Notes: generated by a model from the letters alone, not told the origin. Counted from the stretch's first letter, positions 1-9,129 are shown. The stretch: 64,000 bases of DNA from Scandinavium hiltneri (GCF_024764835.1 NZ_JALIGE010000073.1:186001-250000), one strand, 5' to 3'. Numbers and translations are program-made.

Positions 1-110
1 CATTTTTCGGTTATTTTTTACGCGTACAAACGGCTGAGTATTATCTTTCATGTTGGATAAAAACCCAATGACGTCTTAGCGGTTTCGATAATCCCCTCTT
101 TCATACATAA

Positions 111-209
111 GAGAACGCGTCTGTTTTTGGGGTATGGTTGGTGATGCTGGTGGCATGGTATCTTGTGGGGCTCCCCATTGGGCCGGGGATTTACCCGCGG
201 CTGAACTAA
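111..209 (+). pseudogene. C-terminal remnant of an AbgT-like transporter
   Basis: An open stretch of 32 codons ends in TAA just before ogt. Its translation is strongly hydrophobic and ends with a motif like AWYLVGLPIGPG, which resembles the C-terminus of AbgT-family p-aminobenzoyl-glutamate transporters. In E. coli abgT precedes ogt in the same direction, so the position fits. In-frame stops lie upstream (108-110 and near 70), and no frame runs cleanly in from the left edge, so this looks like the tail of a broken gene. A frameshift near the window edge is an alternative. The family call rests on remembered consensus, not on a search. Confidence 0.4.
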
Positions 210-218
210 GGAAACGTG

Positions 219-734
219 ATGCTGAGATTGCTGGAAGATAAGATTGCTACCCCGCTTGGACCGTTGTGGATCCTGTGCGATGAACAATTCCATCTGCGCG
301 CCGTCGAATGGGACGAACACAGTGACCGCATGGGCTATCTGCTTGATCTTCATTACCACGCCGAGGGCTATAAGCGCGTATCGTCCAGTAATCCCAACGG
401 CTTAAGCAAAAAGATGCAGACCTACTTCGAGGGCGATCTCAGCGTGATTGATGACCTGCCAAGCGCCACGGCAGGCACGCCGTTCCAGCGCGAAGTGTGG
501 CAGGCGCTACGTGCCATTCCCTGCGGCCAGGTCATGCACTACGGTGAGCTGGCTGAACAGCTTGGCCGACCAGGTGCGGCACGTGCAGTGGGCGCGGCGA
601 ATGGCTCAAATCCGGTCAGTATTGTGGTGCCCTGTCATCGGGTGATTGGGCGTAACGGCACCCTGACGGGCTATGCCGGTGGTGTGCAGCGCAAAGAGTG
701 GCTGCTGCGCCATGAAGGCTATCTGCTGCTTTGA
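219..734 (+). CDS. ogt: Methylated-DNA--[protein]-cysteine S-methyltransferase (O6-alkylguanine/O4-alkylthymine repair)
   Basis: The 171-residue product matches the length and sequence of E. coli Ogt, the constitutive alkyltransferase that moves the alkyl group from O6-alkylguanine or O4-alkylthymine to its own cysteine. The acceptor motif PCHRVIGR places the active cysteine at residue 139. The DNA-binding helix region with RPGAARAVGAANG precedes it. I chose the ATG at 219 over the adjacent GTG at 216 because it gives the E. coli length and sits behind AAGGA. It is followed by fnr on the same strand with about 190 bp between, so the genes are probably separately transcribed. Confidence 0.97.
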   Translation: MLRLLEDKIATPLGPLWILCDEQFHLRAVEWDEHSDRMGYLLDLHYHAEGYKRVSSSNPNGLSKKMQTYFEGDLSVIDDLPSATAGTPFQREVWQALRAIPCGQVMHYGELAEQLGRPGAARAVGAANGSNPVSIVVPCHRVIGRNGTLTGYAGGVQRKEWLLRHEGYLLL

Positions 735-894
735 TTTTTAGTGCTTTTCTGGAGTGATTGCGCAATTTATTAATAAATCGCTCCAGTTTAAACCCATAGA
801 TTTCAGAGAGATATAATCTTCAGACTATTTCCCTTGCTTATATTGCGTGAATCGGGTTTTCGAGACTTACCTGCTCAACAAAAAGATGTTAAAA

Positions 895-908
895 TTGACC
901 AATATCAA
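895..908 (+). promoter_or_regulatory. FNR box in the fnr promoter
   Basis: TTGAC-CAAT-ATCAA matches the FNR consensus TTGAT-N4-ATCAA with one change and lies about 20 bp before the fnr start. FNR represses its own gene in E. coli through a site at this position, so negative autoregulation is the natural reading. Confidence 0.75.
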
Positions 909-927
909 TTAAAGCCTGAGCAAATCT

Positions 928-1680
928 ATGATCCCGGAAAAGCGAATTATTCGACGCATCCAGTCTGGCGGTTGTGCTATCCACTGCCAGGATTGCAGCA
1001 TCAGCCAGCTCTGTATTCCGTTCACTCTTAATGAACATGAGCTCGATCAGCTTGATAATATCATCGAGCGCAAGAAGCCCATCCAGAAAGGGCAGACCCT
1101 GTTCAAAGCGGGCGATGAGCTGAAATCTCTGTATGCCATCCGCTCCGGGACCATCAAAAGCTACACCATCACCGAACAAGGTGATGAGCAAATCACCGGC
1201 TTCCATCTGGCGGGCGATTTAGTAGGTTTTGACGCCATTGGTACTGGCCATCACCCGAGCTTTGCTCAGGCGCTGGAAACCTCCATGGTTTGCGAAATCC
1301 CGTTTGAAACGCTGGATGACCTCTCCGGCAAGATGCCAAACCTGCGTCAGCAGATGATGCGTCTGATGAGCGGCGAAATCAAAGGCGACCAGGACATGAT
1401 CCTGCTGCTGTCTAAGAAAAACGCGGAAGAGCGCCTGGCGGCGTTTATCTATAACCTCTCTCGTCGTTTCGCCGAACGGGGTTTCTCACCGCGTGAATTC
1501 CGTCTGACCATGACCCGTGGCGACATCGGTAACTATCTCGGTCTGACGGTAGAAACCATCAGCCGTCTGCTCGGTCGTTTCCAGAAAAGCGGCATGCTGG
1601 CAGTTAAAGGGAAGTACATTACTATCGAAAATAGCGATGCACTGGCAGTCCTTGCTGGTCACGCCCGTAACGTCGCCTGA
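928..1680 (+). CDS. fnr: Fumarate/nitrate reduction regulator FNR
   Basis: This 250-residue CRP-family regulator is nearly identical to E. coli FNR. It binds an oxygen-labile [4Fe-4S] cluster through Cys20, Cys23, Cys29 and Cys122, all present here. Under anaerobiosis the dimer activates anaerobic respiration genes and represses many aerobic ones. A cyclic-nucleotide-like beta-roll occupies roughly residues 30-140, followed by the dimerisation helix and a helix-turn-helix with the recognition motif VETISRLLGR near 208-217. The upstream FNR box indicates autoregulation. uspE follows 136 bp downstream on the same strand, as in E. coli. Confidence 0.98.
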   Translation: MIPEKRIIRRIQSGGCAIHCQDCSISQLCIPFTLNEHELDQLDNIIERKKPIQKGQTLFKAGDELKSLYAIRSGTIKSYTITEQGDEQITGFHLAGDLVGFDAIGTGHHPSFAQALETSMVCEIPFETLDDLSGKMPNLRQQMMRLMSGEIKGDQDMILLLSKKNAEERLAAFIYNLSRRFAERGFSPREFRLTMTRGDIGNYLGLTVETISRLLGRFQKSGMLAVKGKYITIENSDALAVLAGHARNVA

Positions 1681-1816
1681 TTCTTCTCTTTCCTTTCGCC
1701 GGATCGTTAAATTTTCCTGATTTATTGATCTGGCGAAGGTTCTCCCCTGTTTCAATCACTCCGGATGGGTTATCTTTTAGTTACAGACTGTGGTGACAGT
1801 TGTAAGGAGACCCTGT

Positions 1817-2767
1817 ATGGCAAAGTATCAAAATATGCTGGTAGCCATCGATCCTAACCAGGACGATCAACCCGCATTACGGCGCGCTGTTTACCTTCAT
1901 CAACGGATTGGTGGATCGATTAAAGCCTTTTTGCCGATCTATGATTTTTCCTACGAGATGACCACCCTTCTGTCGCCTGACGAGCGCACCGCTATGCGTC
2001 AGGGCGTCATCAGCCAACGGACCGCCTGGATCCGCGAGCAGGCAAAATTTTACCTGGATGCCGGCGTACCGATTGAAATTAAGGTCGTCTGGCATAACCG
2101 TCCTTTTGAAGCCATCATTCAGGAAATCATGAGCAACGGGCACGATTTGTTGCTTAAGATGGCGCATCAGCACGACAAACTGGAGGCGGTGATTTTCACC
2201 CCAACCGACTGGCATCTGCTGAGAAAATGTCCGTGTCCGGTTTGGATGGTGAAAGATCAGCCGTGGCCGGAAGGCGGTAAAGCGATTGTGGCGGTTAATC
2301 TCGCCAGCGAAGAGGAATATCACAACGCCCTCAACGATAAACTGGTTCGTGAAACCCTCCAGCTCGCCGATCAGATTAACCACACCGAAGTGCATCTGGT
2401 TGGCGCGTATCCGGTTACCCCTATCAACATCGCAATTGAGCTGCCTGATTTTGACCCGAGTGTGTATAACGACGCGATTCGCGGCCAACATCTGCTGGCA
2501 ATGAAAGCGTTACGTCAGAAATACAGCATTTCGGAAGAGATGACCCACGTCGAAAAAGGCCTGCCAGAAGAAGTTATCCCGGATTTGGCAGAGCATTTAC
2601 AGGCGGGGATTGTGGTGCTCGGCACCGTAGGACGCACCGGGCTGTCTGCGGCGTTCCTCGGCAATACGGCGGAACAGGTGATTGACCATCTGCGCTGCGA
2701 TTTGTTGGCGCTAAAACCGGATCAGTATCAGACCCCGGTCGAGCTCGACGATGAAGACGATGATTAA
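1817..2767 (+). CDS. uspE: Universal stress protein E (tandem Usp domains)
   Basis: The product is 316 residues, the E. coli UspE length, and carries two Usp domains in tandem (roughly 1-150 and 155-305). The second domain contains GTVGRTGLSAAFLGNTAEQV, a UspA-type nucleotide-binding signature. UspE contributes to stress resistance, motility and adhesion phenotypes in E. coli; its biochemical role is not settled. The ATG at 1817 follows TAAGGAGA and gives the E. coli N-terminus; an in-frame start at 1790 lacks such a site. The acidic C-terminus (ELDDEDDD) is typical of the family. Confidence 0.96.
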   Translation: MAKYQNMLVAIDPNQDDQPALRRAVYLHQRIGGSIKAFLPIYDFSYEMTTLLSPDERTAMRQGVISQRTAWIREQAKFYLDAGVPIEIKVVWHNRPFEAIIQEIMSNGHDLLLKMAHQHDKLEAVIFTPTDWHLLRKCPCPVWMVKDQPWPEGGKAIVAVNLASEEEYHNALNDKLVRETLQLADQINHTEVHLVGAYPVTPINIAIELPDFDPSVYNDAIRGQHLLAMKALRQKYSISEEMTHVEKGLPEEVIPDLAEHLQAGIVVLGTVGRTGLSAAFLGNTAEQVIDHLRCDLLALKPDQYQTPVELDDEDDD

Positions 2768-2783
2768 GCGTTAGCCGCGAATA

Positions 2784-2818
2784 AAAAAACCGATGAGAAC
2801 ACTCATCGGTTTTTTTTA
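2784..2818 (+). terminator. Rho-independent terminator of uspE
   Basis: AACCGATGAG and CTCATCGGTT pair around a short AACA loop and are followed by eight T residues. A run of A on the left side means it may also serve the convergent small gene on the minus strand. Confidence 0.9.
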
Positions 2819-2833
2819 TAGCTGACGTCAGGA

Positions 2834-3022
2834 TCAATGGATACCCATGCGCCAGGCGTAGTCGATCTCTTCTTTCAGTTCGAGGGAGGAAAGCGCCATC
2901 AGGTCGGCAAACTCCAGCTCCAGCTGTTTAACGCGTTTCAGATATTGCGCAGGGGTTAACGGGCTTGTATCACGACGCAGAAATTCGACTGCCAGTTGCT
3001 TAGGGTTTAATTCGGTATCCAT
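2834..3022 (-). CDS. Uncharacterised small protein (62 residues)
   Basis: I do not recognise a family. The start at 3022 is preceded by AGAGGA at good spacing, whereas the longer in-frame version starting at 3067 has none. The predicted product is soluble, rich in Leu, Glu and Lys, with no signal peptide or membrane segment. It has a probable helical core (YLKRVKQLELEFADL) and ends in YAWRMGIH. Codon use looks like the neighbouring core genes, so it is probably a real conserved gene. It converges on uspE across a terminator. Confidence 0.7.
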   Translation of the reverse strand: MDTELNPKQLAVEFLRRDTSPLTPAQYLKRVKQLELEFADLMALSSLELKEEIDYAWRMGIH

Positions 3023-3113
3023 GAGATCCTCTTTTACGTTGAAAACCCATTCAGTATAGCATCCCACCCTGATTGTTTTTTGACCAAAAACAACACTGGC
3101 GTGAATATAAACC

Positions 3114-4433
3114 TTATCTTTTAAGCGGTTTTCCTGCGGTTTCTTTGGCTTTCAGCACCGTAAGGAAGGTGATCAACGCCGCGCCCATCACGTAATACGC
3201 CGGGGAAAACCGATCGCCGGTGGCACCAATCAGCCATACCGAGAACCATGGTGTGATGCCGCCAAAGAATGCCACCGCAAAGTTGTAGGCAATGGATAAA
3301 CCGCCGTAGCGTACGCTGGTCGGGAACAGTTCGGCCATGGCCGCGCTGCACGCCCCGTCAAACGCGGCAATAAACGCACCGAGCAGCAACATCGCCACCA
3401 CCGCTGAAAGCATATTCCCTTGTGCCATCACCATCATCGCCGGGTAGCTGAACAGAATAAACCCGGCGCATCCGGCCAGCATCAGCGGCTTGCGGCCATA
3501 TTTATCCGAAAGCCAGCCCATAAACGGCACCAGGACCGCTATGCCAAACAGGCCGATAGTTGTTATCGCGTAAGCGTCGAGCTTTGAGAAATGCAGTTCG
3601 GTGGAGAGATAGCCCGGCATAAAGGTTTGTAGCGTCCAGTGTCCGACCGCTTTGAGCACCACGAAGCCCACGCAAAACAGCAGCGCGCCCCAGGCTTTCG
3701 TCACCGCGGCCCGCAGCGGCTTGCTTTCGGTTTTACCGCTTTGCGCTACGGCCTTAAATTCCGGTGAATCCTCCAGATGCTGGCGCAGATACAGCCCCAC
3801 CCAGCCGAGCGGCCCGGCCACCAGGAACGGGATCCTCCAGCCCCAGCCGTTCATCGCTGTTTCACCCAACGACGCCGTGAGCATAAATACCAGCCCCGAA
3901 CCGGCGACAAACGCCATAAAGCCAAAGTTGTCTATCCAGCAGGTAAAATAGCCGCGCCGATCGTTCGGGGCGTATTCCGCCAGATAGGTGGTGGCACCAG
4001 AGCTTTCACCGCCAGCGGCAAACCCCTGAACCAAACGGGTAATGACTAACAGCACCGTCGCCGTGACGCCAATCTGATGGAAGGTGGGCAACAAACCCAT
4101 AACAAATGTTGCACCAGAGGTCAGCAAAATCACCGTCGCCAGTACCTTCTGCCGCCCCACCCGATCGCCGAGCGAACCGAAATACAGCCCACCTAACGGG
4201 CGCATGATAAACCCGGCACCAAAAACAGCGAACGATGACAGCAGCGCCACGCCAGGACTGTCGGCGTGGAAAAACTGCATACCGATAATCGCCGCAAGCG
4301 TGCCGTACAATCCGAAATCGAACCATTCAACGAAATGCCCCACGCCGGTGGCGAGCAGCACCTTGCGTAGCTTACGCGCCACTGGAATTTCAGCGGCGGT
4401 CGACACCGCCTGCAGCGTCTCTGTTCTGTTCAT
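3114..4433 (-). CDS. MFS transporter, metabolite:H+ symporter (MHS) family
   Basis: The 439-residue protein has 12 predicted membrane segments and the MHS-type hallmarks: FVEWFDFGLYG in the first helix, RPLGGLYFGSLGDRVGRQK between helices 2 and 3, and GWLSDKYGRKP in the second half. KgtP, ShiA and ProP belong to this family, importing dicarboxylates, shikimate or osmolytes with protons. It is transcribed divergently from the PQQ dehydrogenase at 4837. If that enzyme oxidises quinate or shikimate, a cyclic-acid substrate for this transporter would make sense, but this is inference from context. Residue-level substrate specificity cannot be read from the sequence. Confidence 0.85.
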   Translation of the reverse strand: MNRTETLQAVSTAAEIPVARKLRKVLLATGVGHFVEWFDFGLYGTLAAIIGMQFFHADSPGVALLSSFAVFGAGFIMRPLGGLYFGSLGDRVGRQKVLATVILLTSGATFVMGLLPTFHQIGVTATVLLVITRLVQGFAAGGESSGATTYLAEYAPNDRRGYFTCWIDNFGFMAFVAGSGLVFMLTASLGETAMNGWGWRIPFLVAGPLGWVGLYLRQHLEDSPEFKAVAQSGKTESKPLRAAVTKAWGALLFCVGFVVLKAVGHWTLQTFMPGYLSTELHFSKLDAYAITTIGLFGIAVLVPFMGWLSDKYGRKPLMLAGCAGFILFSYPAMMVMAQGNMLSAVVAMLLLGAFIAAFDGACSAAMAELFPTSVRYGGLSIAYNFAVAFFGGITPWFSVWLIGATGDRFSPAYYVMGAALITFLTVLKAKETAGKPLKR

Positions 4434-4836
4434 CGTTCATCATCACCTCTTTTGTTTCTATTATAGATATAGCTTTAATCATGATGAGCAAAATACGCCC
4501 AGCGTTCACGGCGTGAATTGTGATGTCGATCGGAGCTGGCAAAGAATTTATCAGTCCCGATCACAGTTTAGACTCTGCAGAATTTTCATCGGCTATCCCC
4601 GTTTTCGTCCACGCCTCTGCTGAGCAAATAATGCGAAATTATTTATTAACAATTGCGCAATGCAATTTAACAGATCTATCATGCTCATAATTCACCAAAT
4701 GGTTCACTATAGATTCACAAAGGTGATTATTGCGCCTCTTTGAAGGTATTTATCGCTTCATTCAAAAACCCATCCGCGATTAAATGTTACATATGGTTCA
4801 TAACCTGCGCCTATGGGTGTCGTTAAGGAGACAGAA
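4434..4836. other. Divergent promoter region between MHS transporter and PQQ dehydrogenase
   Basis: About 400 bp with no supported gene. The part near 4630-4800 is AT-rich and should carry both promoters. An inverted repeat AATTGC-N5-GCAATT (4651-4667) and a repeated TTCACCAAATGGTTCAC element near 4690-4710 are candidate regulator sites. No regulator gene lies beside them. Confidence 0.4.
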
Positions 4837-7224
4837 ATGGCAACTGGCAGTTCGCCACGCGGATTACCTCGGATCCTGCAGTGGCTTTTAGTGGTGTTGA
4901 TGGTCGTGATCGGCCTCGCCGTAGGTGGCCTCGGAGCCAAACTCGCGAGCGTAGGCGGGAGCTGGTACTTTGTCATCGCCGGTATCGTGATGCTGATTTC
5001 AGCATGGCTTATCGCTAAAAACCGTCGCAGCGGGATTGTGCTTTACGCGGTGTTGTTCATTGCCTCTATTGTCTGGGCGATTAGCGATGCAGGCTGGGAG
5101 TTCTGGCCGCTGTTCTCACGCCTGTTCACCTTCGGCGTGCTGGCGCTGCTGGCTATCCTGCTCTGGCCTTTCCTCGGCCAACAGACCCCCACGGATAAAG
5201 CACCCGCCTTTGGCATTGCCGCGGTGCTGGTGGTTATTTTACTGGTCAGCGCAGGCGGCATGTTCCGCCCACAAACGCTCGTGACTGCCGATGAACCCGT
5301 TCCGGTGAAACCGGTCGCACCGGGCGAAGCGCAAAAAAACTGGGAGCACTGGGGCAATACCACCCACGGCGACCGCTTTGCAGCCCTTGATCAAATCAAT
5401 AAGCAAAACGTCAGCCAGCTTCAGGTAGCGTGGACCGCACATACCGGAGACATTCCGCTGAGCAATGGTTCCGGCGCGGAAGATCAGAATACGCCGCTGC
5501 AAGTGGGCGACACGCTGTTTGTCTGCACGCCTTACAGCAAAGTTCTGGCACTGGACGTTGATTCAGGCAAAGAGAAGTGGCGCTATGATTCAAAAGCCAC
5601 TGCGCCAAACTGGCAGCGCTGCCGTGGTCTCGGCTATTACGATCAGGCCGCGGCAACGCCTGTGGCTAACGCAACGCCGGTAGCAGATTCACAGCCCGCT
5701 GCCTGCCCGCGTCGTCTGTTTTTGCCGACCACTGACGCCCGTCTGATCGCCATTAACGCCGACACAGGCAAAGTTTGTGAAGACTTTGGCACGAATGGCG
5801 TGGTGGATTTGAGCGTTGGCATGGGCGAAATCAAGCCTGGCTACTACCAGCAAACCTCGACCCCATTGGTCGCCGGGAATGTTGTAGTGGTCGGTGGGCG
5901 CGTCGCGGATAACTTCTCGACGGGTGAACCGCCGGGCGTGGTGCGCGCGTATGACGTTCACACTGGTAAACTGGCGTGGGCGTGGGATCCGGGCAACCCG
6001 AACCTGACCGGCGTTCCGCCAGAAGGCACAACCTATACCCGCGGTACGCCGAACGTCTGGTCAGCGATGTCATATGACGCGAAGCTGAACCTGATTTATC
6101 TGCCAACCGGCAACGCAACCCCTGACTTCTTTGGCGGGCATCGCACGGCGCTGGACGACAAATACAGCTCATCTATCGTCGCCGTTGATGCAAGCACGGG
6201 CCAGGTGCGCTGGCATTATCAAACCACCCATCACGACCTTTGGGACTTTGACCTGCCGTCGCAGCCTCTGCTGTACGATTTGCCGGACGGTAAAGGCGGC
6301 ACGACGCCAGTACTGGTACAAACCTCCAAACAGGGCATGATCTTTATGCTCAACCGCGCGACCGGTAAACCTGTCGCCAAAGTGGAAGAGCGTCCGGTGC
6401 CAGCGGGTGACATTAAAGGTGAACGTTATTCTCCAACGCAGCCGTACTCTGTGGGGATGCCGATGATCGGCAATCAAACCCTGAAAGAGTCCGACATGTG
6501 GGGTGCAACGCCAATTGACCTGCTGCTGTGCCGCATTCAGTTTAAAGAGATGCGTCATCAGGGCGTGTTCACGCCACCAGGCCTTGACCGTTCGCTACAG
6601 TTCCCAGGCTCGCTCGGTGGCATGAACTGGGGCAGTGTGTCGGTTGACCCGAATAACAGCCTGATGTTCGTAAACGATATGCGTCTGGGCCTGGCGAACT
6701 ATATGGTTCCGCGCGCCAAGGTGGCGAAAAACGCCAGCGGCATCGAGATGGGTATTGTGCCGATGGACGGTACGCCGTTCGGCGCAATGCGTGAACGCTT
6801 CCTGTCCCCGCTCGGCATTCCGTGCCAGAAACCACCGTTCGGCACGATGTCCGCCGTTGACCTGAAAAGTGGCAAGCTGGTGTGGCAGGTTCCGGTCGGT
6901 ACGGTAGAAGACACCGGTCCGCTGGGGATCCGTATGCATCTGCCGATCCCGATTGGGATGCCGACGCTCGGAGCATCGCTGTCAACGCAGTCGGGCCTGC
7001 TGTTCTTCGCTGGCACGCAAGATTTCTACCTGCGCGCGTTCGATACCGCGAACGGGAAAGAAATCTGGAAATCCCGTCTGCCGGTGGGCAGTCAGTCCGG
7101 CCCGATGACCTACGTGTCACCGAAAACCGGGAAGCAGTACATCATCATTAATGCGGGGGGCGCGCGTCAGTCTCCGGACCGTGGCGATTACATCATCGCC
7201 TACGCGCTGCCAGACAAGCAGTAA
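4837..7224 (+). CDS. Membrane-bound PQQ-dependent dehydrogenase, glucose/quinate/shikimate family
   Basis: The 795-residue protein has the architecture of E. coli Gcd. There are five N-terminal membrane segments (about 13-35, 42-60, 66-84, 94-112, 124-142), then a periplasmic eight-bladed quinoprotein propeller. The catalytic aspartate is seen in HHDLWDFD (Asp470). Such enzymes oxidise a polyol in the periplasm with pyrroloquinoline quinone and pass electrons to ubiquinone. The glucose enzyme has a histidine near the C-terminus (His775 in E. coli) in an AGGHGS context. Here the same place reads AGGARQSPDRGDY, with alanine, which is the form I associate with quinate/shikimate dehydrogenases (QuiA-like). 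I therefore favour quinate or shikimate over glucose as substrate. The ATG at 4837 follows TAAGGAG; the start at 4813 does not. No PQQ biosynthesis genes are in the window. Confidence 0.85.
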   Translation: MATGSSPRGLPRILQWLLVVLMVVIGLAVGGLGAKLASVGGSWYFVIAGIVMLISAWLIAKNRRSGIVLYAVLFIASIVWAISDAGWEFWPLFSRLFTFGVLALLAILLWPFLGQQTPTDKAPAFGIAAVLVVILLVSAGGMFRPQTLVTADEPVPVKPVAPGEAQKNWEHWGNTTHGDRFAALDQINKQNVSQLQVAWTAHTGDIPLSNGSGAEDQNTPLQVGDTLFVCTPYSKVLALDVDSGKEKWRYDSKATAPNWQRCRGLGYYDQAAATPVANATPVADSQPAACPRRLFLPTTDARLIAINADTGKVCEDFGTNGVVDLSVGMGEIKPGYYQQTSTPLVAGNVVVVGGRVADNFSTGEPPGVVRAYDVHTGKLAWAWDPGNPNLTGVPPEGTTYTRGTPNVWSAMSYDAKLNLIYLPTGNATPDFFGGHRTALDDKYSSSIVAVDASTGQVRWHYQTTHHDLWDFDLPSQPLLYDLPDGKGGTTPVLVQTSKQGMIFMLNRATGKPVAKVEERPVPAGDIKGERYSPTQPYSVGMPMIGNQTLKESDMWGATPIDLLLCRIQFKEMRHQGVFTPPGLDRSLQFPGSLGGMNWGSVSVDPNNSLMFVNDMRLGLANYMVPRAKVAKNASGIEMGIVPMDGTPFGAMRERFLSPLGIPCQKPPFGTMSAVDLKSGKLVWQVPVGTVEDTGPLGIRMHLPIPIGMPTLGASLSTQSGLLFFAGTQDFYLRAFDTANGKEIWKSRLPVGSQSGPMTYVSPKTGKQYIIINAGGARQSPDRGDYIIAYALPDKQ

Positions 7225-7242
7225 TTTTCTCGCCGTAACGAT

Positions 7243-7267
7243 AAAGGGACCGAAAGGTCCCTTTTTT
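7243..7267 (+). terminator. Rho-independent terminator of the PQQ dehydrogenase gene
   Basis: AAAGGGACC-GAAA-GGTCCC with a stable tetraloop, followed by six T residues. Confidence 0.92.
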
Positions 7268-7316
7268 ACGTTGGTTGTTGTGCCGGCGGCGCAGGCTTAC
7301 CGGGCATTTACCTCAA

Positions 7317-9005
7317 TCAAAACGTTTCCCAGTTATCCCCGCTCGCCAGCGCTGGACGCTGCGGGACATAGGTCGGGCCGGAAGTCGGTTTCGGCTGACG
7401 TTCTACGCCCACGTGCTGCAAGCGGAACGCACCCACGGCTTCGGTCAGACGCGCGGCCTGCTCTTCCAGCGACCCTGCCGCCGCGGACGCTTCTTCCACC
7501 AGCGAGGCGTTTTGCTGGGTGACGTTATCCATTTCGGTGATGGCCTGGCTGACCTGCAAAATGCCGCGACTCTGTTCGTCGGACGCTGCCGCAATTTCCA
7601 GCATAATGTCGGTCACGCGTTTCACTGCATCCACGATTTCACTCATGGTGCTGCCCGCCGCAACCACTTCGCCAGAGCCGCGTTCAATCAGCGTCACGGA
7701 CTCGCTGATCAACCCTTCAATCTCTTTTGCCGCCTGCGCGCTGCGGCTCGCAAGAGTCCGCACTTCGCTGGCGACCACGGCAAATCCACGCCCTTGTTCC
7801 CCGGCGCGCGCGGCTTCTACCGCCGCGTTGAGCGCCAAAATATTGGTCTGGAACGCGATACTGTTAATCACAGCGGTAATTTCAGAAATTTTCTTCGAGC
7901 TTCTGGATATGTTACCCATCGTCGACACTACGCCCGACACAATCTGCCCGCCGCGAGTGGCTTTTCCGGAGGCATCTTCCGCCAGTTTGGTGGCGTGATG
8001 TGCGTTGTCGGCGTTCTGTTTCACCGTGGCGGTCAGCTGTTCCATGCTGGCTGCCGTTTCCTCAATCGCCGCTGCCTGCTGCTCAGTGCGGGATGAGAGA
8101 TCAGTGTTGCCCGCCGAAATTTCGCTGGTGCCGCGGTAAATTTCCTCGGCACCTTGACGTACGGTACCGACCGTTTGCGACAGCGCGTGCTGCATTTTCT
8201 GCAAATCATGGCTCAGCTTGCCGATTTCACTGCGTCCGGAGGCTTCATCCGCCAGGGTTAAATCGCCATCGGCAATCTGCTCGATGCGATGCAACACGCG
8301 GCGAAGCGGGTTGATAACGGTACGGCGCAGCGCAACGAAGGTCAGCAGCGTCAACACCAGCGCCAGTACAAACGCGCCGACCATAAAGGCCAGGCCGAGC
8401 TGGGTGCGACTGTGGGCCGTTTCAGAGAGATGACGTGCGCGGTCGCTACGGATTTTAATCGCTTTCAACAGCACATCGTTATAGGCCGAATCCAGCAGGC
8501 GAGCGTGCTCGTTTTCATGGTTAATGATCGCTTCAAACATGCCGTTTTTGGCATATTTCAGCATCGGCTTCATGCCATCGATATAAGCGTTGTAGCGGGC
8601 ATTGATTTCACCATCCAGCGCTTCGTCCGCAGGGGTTTTCACGTCACGGCTCACGTACTGCTTAAATCCTTCCTGCGACTGTTTGATCCGCAGTTCAGCC
8701 TCGGAAATATTGCGCTTCATATCATCCATTTCGGCAATACGGCTGGCGGCCCCGGCGTGGATCAGGTTGATACGCGCGGTACGCAGGTGGTTCGAGCTGT
8801 TCGAGAGCCCCATTCGGACTTCTAACTCTTGCGTGACGTCGTTCTGGTCTCTATCAGCCTGCAACAGGAAATAGCCCGCAAGACCTGAACTTAATGCGAA
8901 CAGCAGCAGGATCCCGCCCAGAATGGAAGAGAACAGTGGAACGAGACGGATGTGATGTAAGAAACTGACTGTTTGCGACTTTTGCCCTGCGGCTGATTTG
9001 TCCAT
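7317..9005 (-). CDS. Methyl-accepting chemotaxis protein with NWETF tether
   Basis: A 562-residue transmembrane chemoreceptor. An N-terminal membrane helix (about 28-48) is followed by a Tar-type four-helix periplasmic sensor (about 50-205), a second membrane helix (about 208-230) and a HAMP domain. The cytoplasmic coiled coil contains the signalling tip with VINSIAFQTNILALNAAVEA. The C-terminus is NWETF, the pentapeptide that binds CheR/CheB, so this is a self-sufficient high-abundance-type receptor. A Salmonella receptor of similar placement near fnr (McpC, implicated in cystine repulsion) is a plausible relative, but the ligand cannot be read from the sequence. It follows frmA on the same strand after a terminator, so it is probably transcribed on its own. 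Confidence 0.93.
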   Translation of the reverse strand: MDKSAAGQKSQTVSFLHHIRLVPLFSSILGGILLLFALSSGLAGYFLLQADRDQNDVTQELEVRMGLSNSSNHLRTARINLIHAGAASRIAEMDDMKRNISEAELRIKQSQEGFKQYVSRDVKTPADEALDGEINARYNAYIDGMKPMLKYAKNGMFEAIINHENEHARLLDSAYNDVLLKAIKIRSDRARHLSETAHSRTQLGLAFMVGAFVLALVLTLLTFVALRRTVINPLRRVLHRIEQIADGDLTLADEASGRSEIGKLSHDLQKMQHALSQTVGTVRQGAEEIYRGTSEISAGNTDLSSRTEQQAAAIEETAASMEQLTATVKQNADNAHHATKLAEDASGKATRGGQIVSGVVSTMGNISRSSKKISEITAVINSIAFQTNILALNAAVEAARAGEQGRGFAVVASEVRTLASRSAQAAKEIEGLISESVTLIERGSGEVVAAGSTMSEIVDAVKRVTDIMLEIAAASDEQSRGILQVSQAITEMDNVTQQNASLVEEASAAAGSLEEQAARLTEAVGAFRLQHVGVERQPKPTSGPTYVPQRPALASGDNWETF

Positions 9006-9129
9006 GGCTTATCGACTCTCTTATTGTAAGAGGCGTACCAAAACGCCCGTTAGATTGTCATCGGCCTGGCGGGGAAATTGCTTACGGGTAAAAGCGCTAC
9101 ATCGGTCACACTTTGGAGATTAAGCGGGG

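Noticed and set aside
3084..3110. Possible terminator between the small gene and the MHS gene
   Set aside because: No stem of useful length; only an AT-rich stretch.
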